From NCBI RefSeq assembly GCF_022698165.1, contig NZ_JALDAY010000006.1, forward strand, positions 248,001 to 312,000: a DNA stretch of 64,000 bases, written 5' to 3'. A program made the translations under genes and the position numbers. The notes beneath the pieces were generated by a model. It did not search any database. It was not told where the DNA came from and saw only the letters and a program-made list of their open reading frames with translations. Of the stretch, positions 22,388 through 30,838 are shown one piece after another. Numbering within the stretch: the first letter of the stretch is position 1; the number at the start of each line of letters is the position of its first letter. This DNA is from Streptomyces cylindrosporus (GTDB lineage: Bacteria > Actinomycetota > Actinomycetes > Streptomycetales > Streptomycetaceae).

Positions 22388-23043
22388 CGCTGCGCGTGCT
22401 GGTGGCGGACGACCAGGTCCTCGTCCGTACCGGATTCCGCATGATCATCGATGCGCGGGAGGATCTCGCGGTGGTCGGCGAGGCGTCGGACGGCCGTGAC
22501 GCGGTACGGCTGACGCGGGAGCTGGCGCCGGACGTGGTGCTGATGGACGTACGCATGCCCGTCGTGGACGGGATCGAGGCGACCCGGCAGATCGTGGACG
22601 GCGGCAGCCCGGCCCGGGTGCTCGTGCTGACCACCTGGGACGTGGACGCGCACGTGGTCGCCGCGCTGCGGGCCGGGGCCAGCGGCTTCCTGCTCAAGGA
22701 CATCCGGCCCACCGAGCTCGTCGAGGCGATCCGGCTCACCGCCCGCGGCGACGCACTGCTGGCACCGACCGTGCTCGGCCGCGTCCTCGACCGGTTCCTG
22801 CGCACCACGCCCGACCCGGCGCCGCCGCCCTCGCTGCGGGAGCTCTCCGGCCGGGAGCGGGAGGTGCTCACCCTGATCGGGCAGGCCCTGTCGAACGCGG
22901 AGATCGCCGGACGGCTGGGCCTGTCGGAAGCCACCGTCAAGAACCATGTCACCGCTGTGCTGCGCAAACTGGGCCTGCGCGACCGCGTCCAGGCCGTCGT
23001 CGCCGCCTACGACCACGGCCTCGTACAGCCGCGTCGCCCGTGA
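22384..23043 (+). CDS. NarL/FixJ-type response regulator
   Basis: About 219 aa. The receiver has the acidic pair in LVADDQ, phosphoacceptor Asp in DVVLMDVRMPVVDG, and the Lys in FLLKDI; the C-terminal LuxR HTH is LSGREREVLTLIGQALSNAE with LSEATVKNHVTAVLRKLGL. It overlaps the kinase stop by 4 nt and is almost certainly its partner. A possible hairpin follows at 23046. Target genes are unknown. Confidence 0.95.
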   Translation: MTLRVLVADDQVLVRTGFRMIIDAREDLAVVGEASDGRDAVRLTRELAPDVVLMDVRMPVVDGIEATRQIVDGGSPARVLVLTTWDVDAHVVAALRAGASGFLLKDIRPTELVEAIRLTARGDALLAPTVLGRVLDRFLRTTPDPAPPPSLRELSGREREVLTLIGQALSNAEIAGRLGLSEATVKNHVTAVLRKLGLRDRVQAVVAAYDHGLVQPRRP

Positions 23044-23045
23044 CG

Positions 23046-23084
23046 CCGGCCTCCTGGTCGCCTCCTCCTCAAGGATGAGGCCGG
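23046..23084 (+). terminator. possible terminator after the two-component system
   Basis: An 8-bp inverted repeat (CCGGCCTC at 23046-23053 and GAGGCCGG at 23077-23084) just after the response regulator stop. The loop of 23 nt is long, so confidence is moderate. Confidence 0.45.
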
Positions 23085-23154
23085 GCCCCGGTCCTCCTGT
23101 GTTCCCAGTGGCGAACCGCTCGTACGGCCGATCCGCGGGCGGGGTCGCCGACCC

Positions 23155-23160
23155 TAGCGT
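23155..23160 (+). promoter_or_regulatory. -10 element of a probably leaderless GPP34 gene
   Basis: TAGCGT (TANNNT) ends 6 nt before the GTG at 23167, with no ribosome site in between. This spacing places the transcript start at or next to the start codon. Confidence 0.5.
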
Positions 23161-23166
23161 CGAGGT

Positions 23167-23805
23167 GTGATCGACGACCTGCCCTGCCTCATGTATCTGC
23201 TGGCCTACGACGCCTCGGCCGCCGGCCCCTACGACCGTTCCCGCACCGGGTTCCTGGTGCGGGCCGCCGCCCTGGTCGACCTGGCCCTGCGCGGTCGGCT
23301 GGAGGAGGGCGACGGCACGGTCGCCGTCACCGGCACCGGACCGGTCGGGGACCCCGTTCTGGACGGCGTCCTGCGTGACGCGGGCGCGGGGCACGGCTGG
23401 AAGCAGCTCGTGCGCAGCCACCGCAGGCGGTCACTGGCACAGGTGGAGGACCGGCTCGCCGCGGCGGGCGTCCTGACCGTGCAGGAACCGCGCACCTTCG
23501 TCGGCAAACGGCGGCTGACTGTTACGGACCGGGCCGTGCCCGCCGCTGTGCGCGCCCGCGTGGCCGCGGCGCTGCACGGCGACGGCCCGGTGCAGGACCT
23601 CCCGGCCGCCGACGCGGCGCTGCTGGCGCTGGCCGCGGCGGGCGGCATCCGCTCGGTCGTCTCACGGCAGGACCACAAGACCCACCGGGCGCGCATCGAC
23701 GCCTGCACGGGGACACTCGCCGTCCTCGCGCCGGGCCTCGCCAAGGCCGTACGCGCTCTGCCGACCACCATGATCGCCGCACAGGGTGGCATGGGCGGCG
23801 GCTGA
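23167..23805 (+). CDS. GPP34/GOLPH3-like phosphoprotein-family protein
   Basis: About 212 aa, recognised as the GPP34 family by the start (LPCLMYLLAYDASAAG), the LVRAAALVDLALRGRLEEG helix and the WKQLVRS/RRLTVTD patterns. In eukaryotes this family binds phosphatidylinositol-4-phosphate on the Golgi; in actinobacteria the function is unknown though copies are common. The GTG at 23167 lacks a ribosome site and follows a TAGCGT -10 element, so it may be leaderless. It precedes the secreted esterase by 16 nt; a shared transcript is possible but the functions seem unrelated. Confidence 0.82.
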   Translation: MIDDLPCLMYLLAYDASAAGPYDRSRTGFLVRAAALVDLALRGRLEEGDGTVAVTGTGPVGDPVLDGVLRDAGAGHGWKQLVRSHRRRSLAQVEDRLAAAGVLTVQEPRTFVGKRRLTVTDRAVPAAVRARVAAALHGDGPVQDLPAADAALLALAAAGGIRSVVSRQDHKTHRARIDACTGTLAVLAPGLAKAVRALPTTMIAAQGGMGGG

Positions 23806-23821
23806 ACGAACGGGGATTCCG

Positions 23822-25378
23822 ATGAGCATGCACCGTGCCCTGACCGCCTTGGGCTGCGCCGTGGCCGCCGTACTCGCGACGGCCTGGTCCGCAGCCCCAC
23901 CGACACATCCTGCGCCCGCCACGACGGTGCGCACCCACGACGGCCTGGTGCGGGGTGCCGCCCACGACGGCTACCGCACCTTCCAGGGGATCCCCTACGC
24001 GGCTCCCCCGCTCGGCACTCTGCGCTGGGCGCCGCCCCGGCCCGCGGCTGGCTGGTCCGGGGTACGGGACGCGTCCCGGCCCGCGAGCGCCTGCCCGCAG
24101 CCGGCGGGCGAGGTGCCCGGCGGCAGCACCGACGAGGACTGCCTCTACCTGAACGTCACGACGCCCGACGGGGCAGGGCCGGCCCGCCCGCGGCCGGTGA
24201 TCGTGTGGCTGCACGGCGGCGGCTTCACCACCGGAGCGGGCAGCTCCTACGACGCGCACCGCATGGCCGTCCGCGGGGACGTCGTGGTCGTCACCGTCAA
24301 CTACCGCCTCGGGGCCCTCGGTTTCCTCGCTCACCGCGGGCTGCCCGGCTCCGGCACCTTCGGCCTGGCCGACCAGCAGGCGGCGCTGCGCTGGGTACGT
24401 GCCGAGATCGGCGCATTCGGCGGGGACGCGCACGAGGTGACGCTCGCCGGCGAGTCCGCGGGCGGCTACGGCGTCTGCGCCCAGCTCGCCTCCCCCGCCG
24501 CCGCGGGCCTCTTCGACCGGGCGATCATCCAGAGCGGCCCGTGCACCGGCCGCGCCGACCGGCCCTTCGCCCCGTCCTCCGTCCCGCTGTCCACGGCGCG
24601 CGCGGCGGGCGACGACCTTGCGGCGAAGGTCGGCTGCGGCACCGGACGCGACGTCTTGGCCTGCCTGCGGCGTGTGGACGTGTCCCGGCTGCTCGCGGCC
24701 CAGGACAGCGACCAACAGCCCGCGTACGACACGCCGTTGCTGCCCGCCGATCCCGCGGCGGCGATCGCCGCGGGCCGCTTCCGCCACGCCCCCGTACTGA
24801 TCGGGAACAACCACGACGAGGGCAACGGCTGGGCCGCGGGGATCATCCAGGCCGGTCACCCCGTCAACCCCGGCACCTGGCCCGATGTGGTCGCCGCCTT
24901 CTTCCCCGCTCCGGGACAGGCGAAGGCGATCGTCCGGGAATACCCGGTGCACCGCAGCGACGGCGGCCCGGTGTTCGGGGCCGTCATCGGCGATGCCGAC
25001 TTCGCCTGCCCGACGGCGCGCACCGACGGCCTGCTCGCGGCCCATGTACCGCTCTGGCGCTACGAGTTCGCCGACGAACACGCTCCGCCGCTCACCCCTG
25101 GTACGCCGCCGTTCCCGCTCGGCGCGCAGCACGCCGCCGAACTGCCCTACCTGTTCGACCTGGGCGGCCGCCCCCGCGAGCTGAGCGCGGCGCAGCACCG
25201 CCTGGCCGACACCATGATCGACTACTGGGCCCGCTTCGCCCGCACCGGCGACCCGAACGGTCCGTCGTCCCCGCGCTGGCCCCGTGGGACGGTGCTTTCC
25301 CTGGCACCGGATCACGTCCTGCCCACCCGCACGGCACCGGCCCGCCACCACTGCGCCTTCTGGAACGCCCTCGACTGA
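23822..25378 (+). CDS. secreted type B carboxylesterase
   Basis: About 518 aa, the normal length of the family. An N-terminal signal peptide is visible (MHRALTALGCAVAAVLATAW then Ala-rich cleavage region), so it is exported. The nucleophile elbow is GESAGG, the oxyanion motif is WLHGGGFTTGAG, the acidic residue is probably the Glu of DEGNGW, and the His is in GAQHAAELPYLF. Cys pairs of the esterase type are present (ACPQ, EDCLYLNV). The ATG at 23822 has a weak ACGGGGA site. Likely acts on esters outside the cell. Confidence 0.93.
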   Translation: MSMHRALTALGCAVAAVLATAWSAAPPTHPAPATTVRTHDGLVRGAAHDGYRTFQGIPYAAPPLGTLRWAPPRPAAGWSGVRDASRPASACPQPAGEVPGGSTDEDCLYLNVTTPDGAGPARPRPVIVWLHGGGFTTGAGSSYDAHRMAVRGDVVVVTVNYRLGALGFLAHRGLPGSGTFGLADQQAALRWVRAEIGAFGGDAHEVTLAGESAGGYGVCAQLASPAAAGLFDRAIIQSGPCTGRADRPFAPSSVPLSTARAAGDDLAAKVGCGTGRDVLACLRRVDVSRLLAAQDSDQQPAYDTPLLPADPAAAIAAGRFRHAPVLIGNNHDEGNGWAAGIIQAGHPVNPGTWPDVVAAFFPAPGQAKAIVREYPVHRSDGGPVFGAVIGDADFACPTARTDGLLAAHVPLWRYEFADEHAPPLTPGTPPFPLGAQHAAELPYLFDLGGRPRELSAAQHRLADTMIDYWARFARTGDPNGPSSPRWPRGTVLSLAPDHVLPTRTAPARHHCAFWNALD

Positions 25379-25488
25379 CCGCACACCGGATCACTGCGGC
25401 GCGGTCCGCTTGCCCGTCGGGTCATCGGGTACTGCGTTTGAGTGAGGTGATATCTGGACTGCCCGTTTTTGCAGAAAGTTGCCCTTCT

Positions 25489-25998
25489 GTGACTCCTCTA
25501 GGTGATCCCTGCGGCGCCCACTCGGAGGGACCTGAACATCGGCCGGAAGCTCTCGCGGCGGAGATCGCCGACGCCGTGGACAGCCTGACGCTCCTGTGGT
25601 CGGTCGCTGCTCAGGCGGCGACGCTGCGGTTGTCCGTGCACCAGTTGAGGGCGTTGCGGGCCCTGGACGCGGAACCCGGCCTGAACCTGACCGGTCTGGC
25701 GGAACGGTTGGAGACGGGACTGCCCACGGCGAGCCGGCTGTGCGACCGGCTCGAGGCGGCCGGGCTGATGGAGCGGGCGCTGCACCCCCGCAAACGGCGC
25801 GAGGTGCGGCTGAGTCTGACCCGTCACGGGCGGCGGGCGCTCGAGGACGTCGCGGTGAGTCGCACGCACGCGCTGGCGGCGGTGCTCGGGGCGATGGAGC
25901 CCGCCGAGCGGAACGCTCTCCGGCGTGGGATGCGGGCCTTCCTCGCCGCGCGGGAGGCGACCCTGTGGTTCGGTGGGGCGGACGCCGAAGAGACGTGA
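25489..25998 (+). CDS. MarR-family regulator, paralogue A
   Basis: About 169 aa. The winged HTH is clear (LSVHQLRALRALD, GLAERLETGLPTASRLCDRL, and wing RKRREVRLSLTRHGRRALED). The N-terminal 25 residues are unlike the family core, and the start is uncertain: GTG 25489 is used, with no good ribosome site; a GTG at 25447 is also in frame. It ends 4 nt before the stop of the convergent phosphatase gene. It is a paralogue of the MarR gene at 33166, and the two flank the stressosome operon, so either may bind the GTTGTC palindromes. Confidence 0.82.
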   Translation: MTPLGDPCGAHSEGPEHRPEALAAEIADAVDSLTLLWSVAAQAATLRLSVHQLRALRALDAEPGLNLTGLAERLETGLPTASRLCDRLEAAGLMERALHPRKRREVRLSLTRHGRRALEDVAVSRTHALAAVLGAMEPAERNALRRGMRAFLAAREATLWFGGADAEET

Positions 25999-26002
25999 GC
26001 CG

Positions 26003-27190
26003 TCAGGGCGTTGACCGTTCGCGGCCCCTCCAGTCCAGGCAGACCACCGCGGCGTCGGCCGTGAGGTCCTTGCTGCCGAAGTGTTCGATCAGGCCCGCGA
26101 CGACGGCCCGGGCGGTCTCGTGCGGGGGTGTCTCACGTGTGGCGCTCAGCACCTGGCGCAGGGCGTGCTCGCCGAAGAGGTCTCCGCTCGCCGAGCGGAT
26201 GCCGTGCACGCCGCGGCTGACGGCGATCAGCCGGTCGCCGGGCTCGACGCCGAAGGTCTGTTCCTCGTAGTGGGTCTCCTCGAACATGCCCAACGGCAGC
26301 TGGGCGTCCAGTTCGATCCGCTCGATCCTGTCCTCGCGCAGGCGGTACAGCTGCGGCGAACCGGCGTCCACGGCGTGGACCGTGCCGGTGTCCAGTTCGA
26401 AGCGCAGCAGGAGGGTGGAGGCGTACGTCCTGCCGCCGTACTGGGCGTAGAGGGCCTGGTCGGCGAGGCTCGCCTGGTCGGCCAGGCCGATCCCGGCGCG
26501 GCGGGCGTTGCGCAGTGCGCCCACGGCCAGGTTGGTGAGCAGGGAGGCGTCGATGCCCTGGCCCATGCCGTCGGTGACGGTGAGGGTGAGGTGGTCGGCG
26601 CCGGTGGACCAGTCGAAGTTGTCGCCGCCGACGGTGTAGGCGGGTTCGAGGTGGGCGCCGATGACGTACTCGTCGCGGGCGCAGCCGCGGCCCGGCAGCA
26701 ACTGCCACTGCATCTCCGCGGCGAGGGTGAGGCGCCGGGTGCGGCGCGCCTGCACGTAGAGGTCGGTGTCGCGGTCGGCGGTGCTCACCTCGTGGCCCAG
26801 TGCGGTGGCGAACTCGGCGAGCCGCAGCACCAGGGGCGGATCGGTGCGGCCGGCGGGCAGCCGTACGGAGAGGACGCCCATGCGGTCGCCGCGGACGGTG
26901 ATGGGCAGGTGGACGAGGTCGGCGGCCGGGTCGGAGAGGGTCTCGATCGTGGGGGTCTGGGTGGTGAAGGCGGTGCCGGCCGGGCCGTTGCGCGCGGGCA
27001 GCGGGTCGGCGGTGTAGGGCAGATGGGTGACCGGGTGGAGGAGGGTCAGGCTGTAGTCGGCCAGCAGCAGGGTGACGTCCTGGGCTCCGGCGAGCTCGGC
27101 GAGCAGGTCGGCCGCCGTGGACACCAGGGCGTGGGGAGGGGCCGCGCGCAGTCGGCTCTCCGCCGAGGGGGCGGGTTCAGAGGTGTTCAC
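26003..27190 (-). CDS. GAF-SpoIIE (PP2C) phosphatase, possibly degenerate
   Basis: About 395 aa, last gene of the operon. A GAF-like domain (about 20-150) precedes a SpoIIE domain (about 170-390). GGDNFDWS and TVTDGMGQGIDASLL keep their acidic residues, but where the family has TDG the sequence reads VSRGVHG, and the final acidic pair is ADA. Thus two metal-ligand positions appear changed; the protein may have low activity or act as a regulated pseudophosphatase. The GTG at 27190 has GGGAGGG 8 nt upstream and overlaps the previous gene by 14 nt. It is a paralogue of 31842-32993. Confidence 0.85.
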   Translation of the reverse strand: MNTSEPAPSAESRLRAAPPHALVSTAADLLAELAGAQDVTLLLADYSLTLLHPVTHLPYTADPLPARNGPAGTAFTTQTPTIETLSDPAADLVHLPITVRGDRMGVLSVRLPAGRTDPPLVLRLAEFATALGHEVSTADRDTDLYVQARRTRRLTLAAEMQWQLLPGRGCARDEYVIGAHLEPAYTVGGDNFDWSTGADHLTLTVTDGMGQGIDASLLTNLAVGALRNARRAGIGLADQASLADQALYAQYGGRTYASTLLLRFELDTGTVHAVDAGSPQLYRLREDRIERIELDAQLPLGMFEETHYEEQTFGVEPGDRLIAVSRGVHGIRSASGDLFGEHALRQVLSATRETPPHETARAVVAGLIEHFGSKDLTADAAVVCLDWRGRERSTP

Positions 27191-28934
27191 GGACGGTGCC
27201 CTCCCCTGTGGTGGCTTTCACCGTATCGCCCTGCGGAGCGCCGACGTCGGGGACGGGAAGGGTGCGGCACAGCATCAGGCAGATGTCGTCGTCGCGTTCC
27301 GAGTCGTGCAGCAAGGGCTTGAGGACCGCCTCGGCGCAGGCGTCCAGGTCTTCCAGGTCCGCGGGGCTCAACGCGCCCAGCGCGTCGGCCAGGCGTTCGA
27401 TACCGGGTTCGATACCGAGGGCGCGGCGCTCCACCAGGCCGTCGGTGTACAGGACGACGGTGGAACCGGTCGGGAGCTGGAGGGTGTGGTCCTCGTAGGT
27501 GTAGGGCAGCGGCACACCCAGCATGATCCCCGGTTTGGTGTCGAGGACCTCGACCGTGCCGTCGGGGGTGCGCACGAGTGCGGGCGGGTGTCCCGCTGCG
27601 GCCCACACCAGGGTCGGGTCCCCCGGGCGGAAGCGGGCGACCACGGCGGTGGCGTACAGGGCGGGATGCTGGTGGATGAGCATGCGGTGCAGTCTGGTGA
27701 GGATGCGGGCCGGGCTGTCGTCCTCCGCGGCGTAGGCCCGCAGCGCGGTGCGCAACTGGCCCATCAGCACGGCCGCGTTCAGGCCGTGGCCGGTGACGTC
27801 TCCTATCACGGTCAGGACGCTTCCGTCGGGCTGTACGAAGGCGTCGTACCAGTCTCCGCCGATGTTCAGGCCACGGGTCGCGGGCAGATAGCGGGCGGCC
27901 AGTCGCAGGCCCTCGGCGGCGGGCAGTTCGGTGAGCTGGGCCTGCTGGAGTGCCTCGGCGACGTCCCGGTGCTGTTCGTAGCTGCGTGCGTGGTCCAGGG
28001 CCACGGCCCAGCGGCCGGCCAGGTCGATCAGCATGACGGCGGCGTCGGGGTCGAAGCGGGGGCCCGGCGGGGTGAGGGTGAGCACGCCCAGCAGGCGGGG
28101 TGCGGTGAGCGGGATGCACAGCAGCGGCCGCTCGGGGGACAGGACGGAGGGCGGCAGGTCGTCGACGCCGGGCAGGCCGAGGGGGTGGAGGGCGGCGTGC
28201 TGGGGCCGTCCGCTGCGGGCCGCGGCCACGGCGGCGGCCGGATGGTCGCCCGGGCTGGACGCCTCGTCCTCGTCGAAGAGCCAGATGTCGGCCTTTTCGG
28301 CGAAGTCGGGGATCAGGAGGTCGGGCAGCCGCTGCAGGATGGCCGCGTGGTCGAGGGAGGCGGTCACGGCCGCGCTGGCACCGGCCTGGAAGGTCAGCAG
28401 GCGGCGGGCGTTCTCCGCGTCGGCGCGGGCGGCCTGCTCGGCTTCGAGCAGGGCGCGCTGGGTCTGGGCGGCGGCTTCCAGTTCGGCGTGCAGGGCCAGT
28501 ACGCCCTGGTTGGTCTGGTGCAGCTCCTCACGGTGGAAGCGGACCTGGTTCTCCGCCTCGTCCAGCTGCGCCAGCAGGGCGGCGGTGTCCTCGTCCTGGG
28601 CGAGCAGGGCATGGGCCAGTTCCACCGGGTCCAGGTCCGCCGGCGCGGTCCACGGGCGGGACAGGGGCGCACGGCAGGTGAGGGTGTGCCGCCAGGGCGT
28701 GCCGTCGTACGGTCGTACGGTGATCCGGAGCCGACCGCCGGCCTGCGGGGCGGCGACGACGATCTCCGCGTCCCCCGCGCCCAGGCTCCGGCGCAGTTGC
28801 GCGGTGAGCGAGGTCAGAAAGCGGGTCCGCTCCACGACCGGTACGTCGGCGTCCGCGGTCAGCCGCGCCAGCCAGGCGCGGACGCGGGCCGCCTCGGCGG
28901 CCGAACCGATCTTCCAGGTGTCACAGTCGGTCAT
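27177..28934 (-). CDS. GAF-SpoIIE (PP2C) phosphatase with coiled coil
   Basis: About 585 aa. An N-terminal region (1-85) may be a worn HATPase-like domain; a coiled coil (about 95-180) and a GAF domain (about 190-330) follow, then a SpoIIE phosphatase (about 350-575) with complete motifs GGDWYDAF, VIGDVTGHGLNAAVL, LYTDGLVERR and DDDICLML. It should dephosphorylate a STAS protein. The ATG at 28934 overlaps the previous stop by 14 nt, which points to translational coupling; no strong ribosome site is seen. The intact counterpart to the degenerate phosphatase encoded next. Confidence 0.88.
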   Translation of the reverse strand: MTDCDTWKIGSAAEAARVRAWLARLTADADVPVVERTRFLTSLTAQLRRSLGAGDAEIVVAAPQAGGRLRITVRPYDGTPWRHTLTCRAPLSRPWTAPADLDPVELAHALLAQDEDTAALLAQLDEAENQVRFHREELHQTNQGVLALHAELEAAAQTQRALLEAEQAARADAENARRLLTFQAGASAAVTASLDHAAILQRLPDLLIPDFAEKADIWLFDEDEASSPGDHPAAAVAAARSGRPQHAALHPLGLPGVDDLPPSVLSPERPLLCIPLTAPRLLGVLTLTPPGPRFDPDAAVMLIDLAGRWAVALDHARSYEQHRDVAEALQQAQLTELPAAEGLRLAARYLPATRGLNIGGDWYDAFVQPDGSVLTVIGDVTGHGLNAAVLMGQLRTALRAYAAEDDSPARILTRLHRMLIHQHPALYATAVVARFRPGDPTLVWAAAGHPPALVRTPDGTVEVLDTKPGIMLGVPLPYTYEDHTLQLPTGSTVVLYTDGLVERRALGIEPGIERLADALGALSPADLEDLDACAEAVLKPLLHDSERDDDICLMLCRTLPVPDVGAPQGDTVKATTGEGTVREHL

Positions 28935-29979
28935 GGGCCTCGGTCCGGCGTTCGGGGGCGAGTACGGCCACACTGGTGTCGTCGCGCAAGGGGCTGGCCG
29001 CGCTGCCGGCGTCCCGCAGGACGGCAGCGGCGATCAGCGCGGGGTCGCGGGTCAGCAGATGCGGGTCGTCGGGCGGTGTCCAGCGGCCGGGCAGACCGTC
29101 GCTCGCCAGCACGAGCAGGCTGTCCGCGCTCCACGGCTGCCGCACCACCGGCACGGTGGCCGGGAAGGCCGCGCCGACGATGCCGGGGTGGGAGACCAGG
29201 GGCTGCCACACACCGTCGGTGCGCAGCCGGGCCGCGATGTTTCCGACGCCGGCGAAACGCAGCGTGCCGGCGCCGCTGTCGAGTTGGGCGAGGGCGACGG
29301 CCGCGCCCCGGGTGGGCCGCAGCGCCGTGTCCAGGCGGCGCAGGATGTCGGCGGGCGGCAGATGGGCCGTACGGTGCAGCTCCGCCATGGCGGCGGAGGA
29401 GGCCTGGGCGGCCTTGGTGCCGTGGCCGAGGCCGTCGGCGAGGAGCAGGGTCAGCAGGGGGCCGGAGCGGGACCAGGCCCAGGCGTCGCCGGAGTGCTCG
29501 GCGTGCGCGAGGGGGATGTTGATCCCGCCCGCCCGGGCCGCCGTCGGCCGCGGGTGGGTGTCGGAGCCGATGCGGGCGAGTACGACGGTCCCCCGTCCGC
29601 GCACGCTGTACAGGTCGAAGGCGCTGGAGATGCGCCGACAGGTGCCGAGCCCGGCACCCAGGGACGAGGGGGTGGTGGTGAAGCCGTCCCGCACGGCCGC
29701 GGCGACGTCGGGAATGCCGGGGCCGTGATCGAGGGAGAGAAGCTGCACCGCCACGGCGCGCGCTCCCCCGTGGGTGTCGGGCGGCTCCACGAGGTTGACC
29801 ACGACTCGCCCGCCGCCGCCGTGCTTGAGCAGGTTGGTCGCCAGTTCGGTGGCGACCAGCGCGGCGTCGTCGGTGCGCCGCGTGTCGAGGTGGGCGTCCC
29901 GGCAGGCGGCCTCGGCCGCGACGCGGACGTCCCGCACCCGGGTCGAGTCGTGCACCGGGATGTCCCACACCCTGCTCAT
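28921..29979 (-). CDS. RsbT-like HATPase fused to SpoIIE/RsbX-type phosphatase
   Basis: About 352 aa with two opposing activities. The N-terminal HATPase (1-150) has ALVATELATNLLKHGGGG and DHGPGIPDVAAAV with GLGTCRR, closely RsbT-like. The C-terminal PP2C domain (about 160-345) has LLLADGLGHGTKAAQ, LASDGL and DDTSVAVL, RsbX-like. A kinase and a phosphatase in one chain could reset the stressosome. The ATG at 29979 overlaps the rsbT stop by 4 nt, with GGGGGA upstream. A similar domain pair is known in other actinobacterial stressosome loci. Confidence 0.9.
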   Translation of the reverse strand: MSRVWDIPVHDSTRVRDVRVAAEAACRDAHLDTRRTDDAALVATELATNLLKHGGGGRVVVNLVEPPDTHGGARAVAVQLLSLDHGPGIPDVAAAVRDGFTTTPSSLGAGLGTCRRISSAFDLYSVRGRGTVVLARIGSDTHPRPTAARAGGINIPLAHAEHSGDAWAWSRSGPLLTLLLADGLGHGTKAAQASSAAMAELHRTAHLPPADILRRLDTALRPTRGAAVALAQLDSGAGTLRFAGVGNIAARLRTDGVWQPLVSHPGIVGAAFPATVPVVRQPWSADSLLVLASDGLPGRWTPPDDPHLLTRDPALIAAAVLRDAGSAASPLRDDTSVAVLAPERRTEAHDRL

Positions 29980-30422
29980 GGCGTCCCCCGGCGGGCGGTG
30001 GGCACGCCCTGCTCCCAGGCCTCGACGGTGACCGTGGTGCCCTGACCGGGAGTGGTGTCGATGGTGAAGTGCTGCATCAGCCGCCTGGCGCCGCCCAGGC
30101 CGAGGCCGAGGCCGCCGCCACTGGTGTATCCGTCCGTCAAGGCCAGCTCGACGTCACGGATGCCGGGGCCGTGGTCGACGAAGGACAGGCGCAGCCCTCT
30201 GCGGTGTCCGTCGTCCAGCGATGTCATCTCCATGAGTCCGCCGCCCCCGTGCACGAGGGTGTTGCGGGCCAGCTCACTGGCGGCGGTGACCACTTTGGTC
30301 TGCTGCGCCAGTCCGAATCCGAGGTCGGTCGCGGCCTGCCGCACCCGCTGCCGTACCCGGGAGAGGTCCGCGTCCGAGCCGATGGGCAGTTCGGCCGTGA
30401 CTGGCCGTGAGACGGCCTCCAT
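29976..30422 (-). CDS. rsbT: RsbT-like switch kinase
   Basis: About 148 aa, a GHKL serine/threonine kinase of the RsbT type. The N-box is VVTAASELARNTLVHGGGG with Asn54, then VDHGPGIRDVELALTDGY and GLGLGLGGARRLMQHF. RsbT phosphorylates RsbS and RsbR in the stressosome and, once free, activates a downstream phosphatase; here the next three genes encode such enzymes. The ATG at 30422 is 6 nt from GGAGGA and shares its A with the upstream TGA. Same operon as rsbR/rsbS. Confidence 0.93.
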   Translation of the reverse strand: MEAVSRPVTAELPIGSDADLSRVRQRVRQAATDLGFGLAQQTKVVTAASELARNTLVHGGGGLMEMTSLDDGHRRGLRLSFVDHGPGIRDVELALTDGYTSGGGLGLGLGGARRLMQHFTIDTTPGQGTTVTVEAWEQGVPTARRGTP

Positions 30423-30838
30423 CACGTGTCCTCCTTGCCCGGGTCGGACGGCACGGCGGCCAGGGGGTGGCCCGACAGCAGTTCCAGCGCGCGCTCGACG
30501 TCCAGTGCGGTGGCCAGGCCGGGCAGGGTGAGTCCCAGCTCGACCAGGGTCATCGCCACGGCCGGCCGCATCCCGGCCAGCACGGTGCGGGCCGCCATGA
30601 GCCGGGCGTTCGCGGCGATCTCGGCGAGGACCCGCCCGAGGAACGAGTCGACGATGTCCACGCCGGAGATGTCGATGACGACGCCGGTGGCGCCGCTGCG
30701 GGCGACGCGCTGGGCGATGTCCTGCTGGAGTTGCTCGGCCGCCGTGTCGAGCAACTCGCCCTGGAGGGTGACCAGCAGGACATCGCCGAGCGCCAGCACG
30801 GGCACCTGGGCCGGCCGGCTCGGCCACGGCACGGTCAT
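30422..30838 (-). CDS. rsbS: RsbS-like STAS protein of the stressosome
   Basis: About 138 aa, a single STAS domain. The phosphorylation loop IDISGVDIVDSFLGRVL matches RsbS proteins, with Ser65 at the position phosphorylated by RsbT in Bacillus. In the resting state RsbR and RsbS form a stressosome shell that holds RsbT. The ATG at 30838 overlaps the rsbR stop by 4 nt (ATGA). It is followed directly by rsbT. Confidence 0.93.
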   Translation of the reverse strand: MTVPWPSRPAQVPVLALGDVLLVTLQGELLDTAAEQLQQDIAQRVARSGATGVVIDISGVDIVDSFLGRVLAEIAANARLMAARTVLAGMRPAVAMTLVELGLTLPGLATALDVERALELLSGHPLAAVPSDPGKEDT

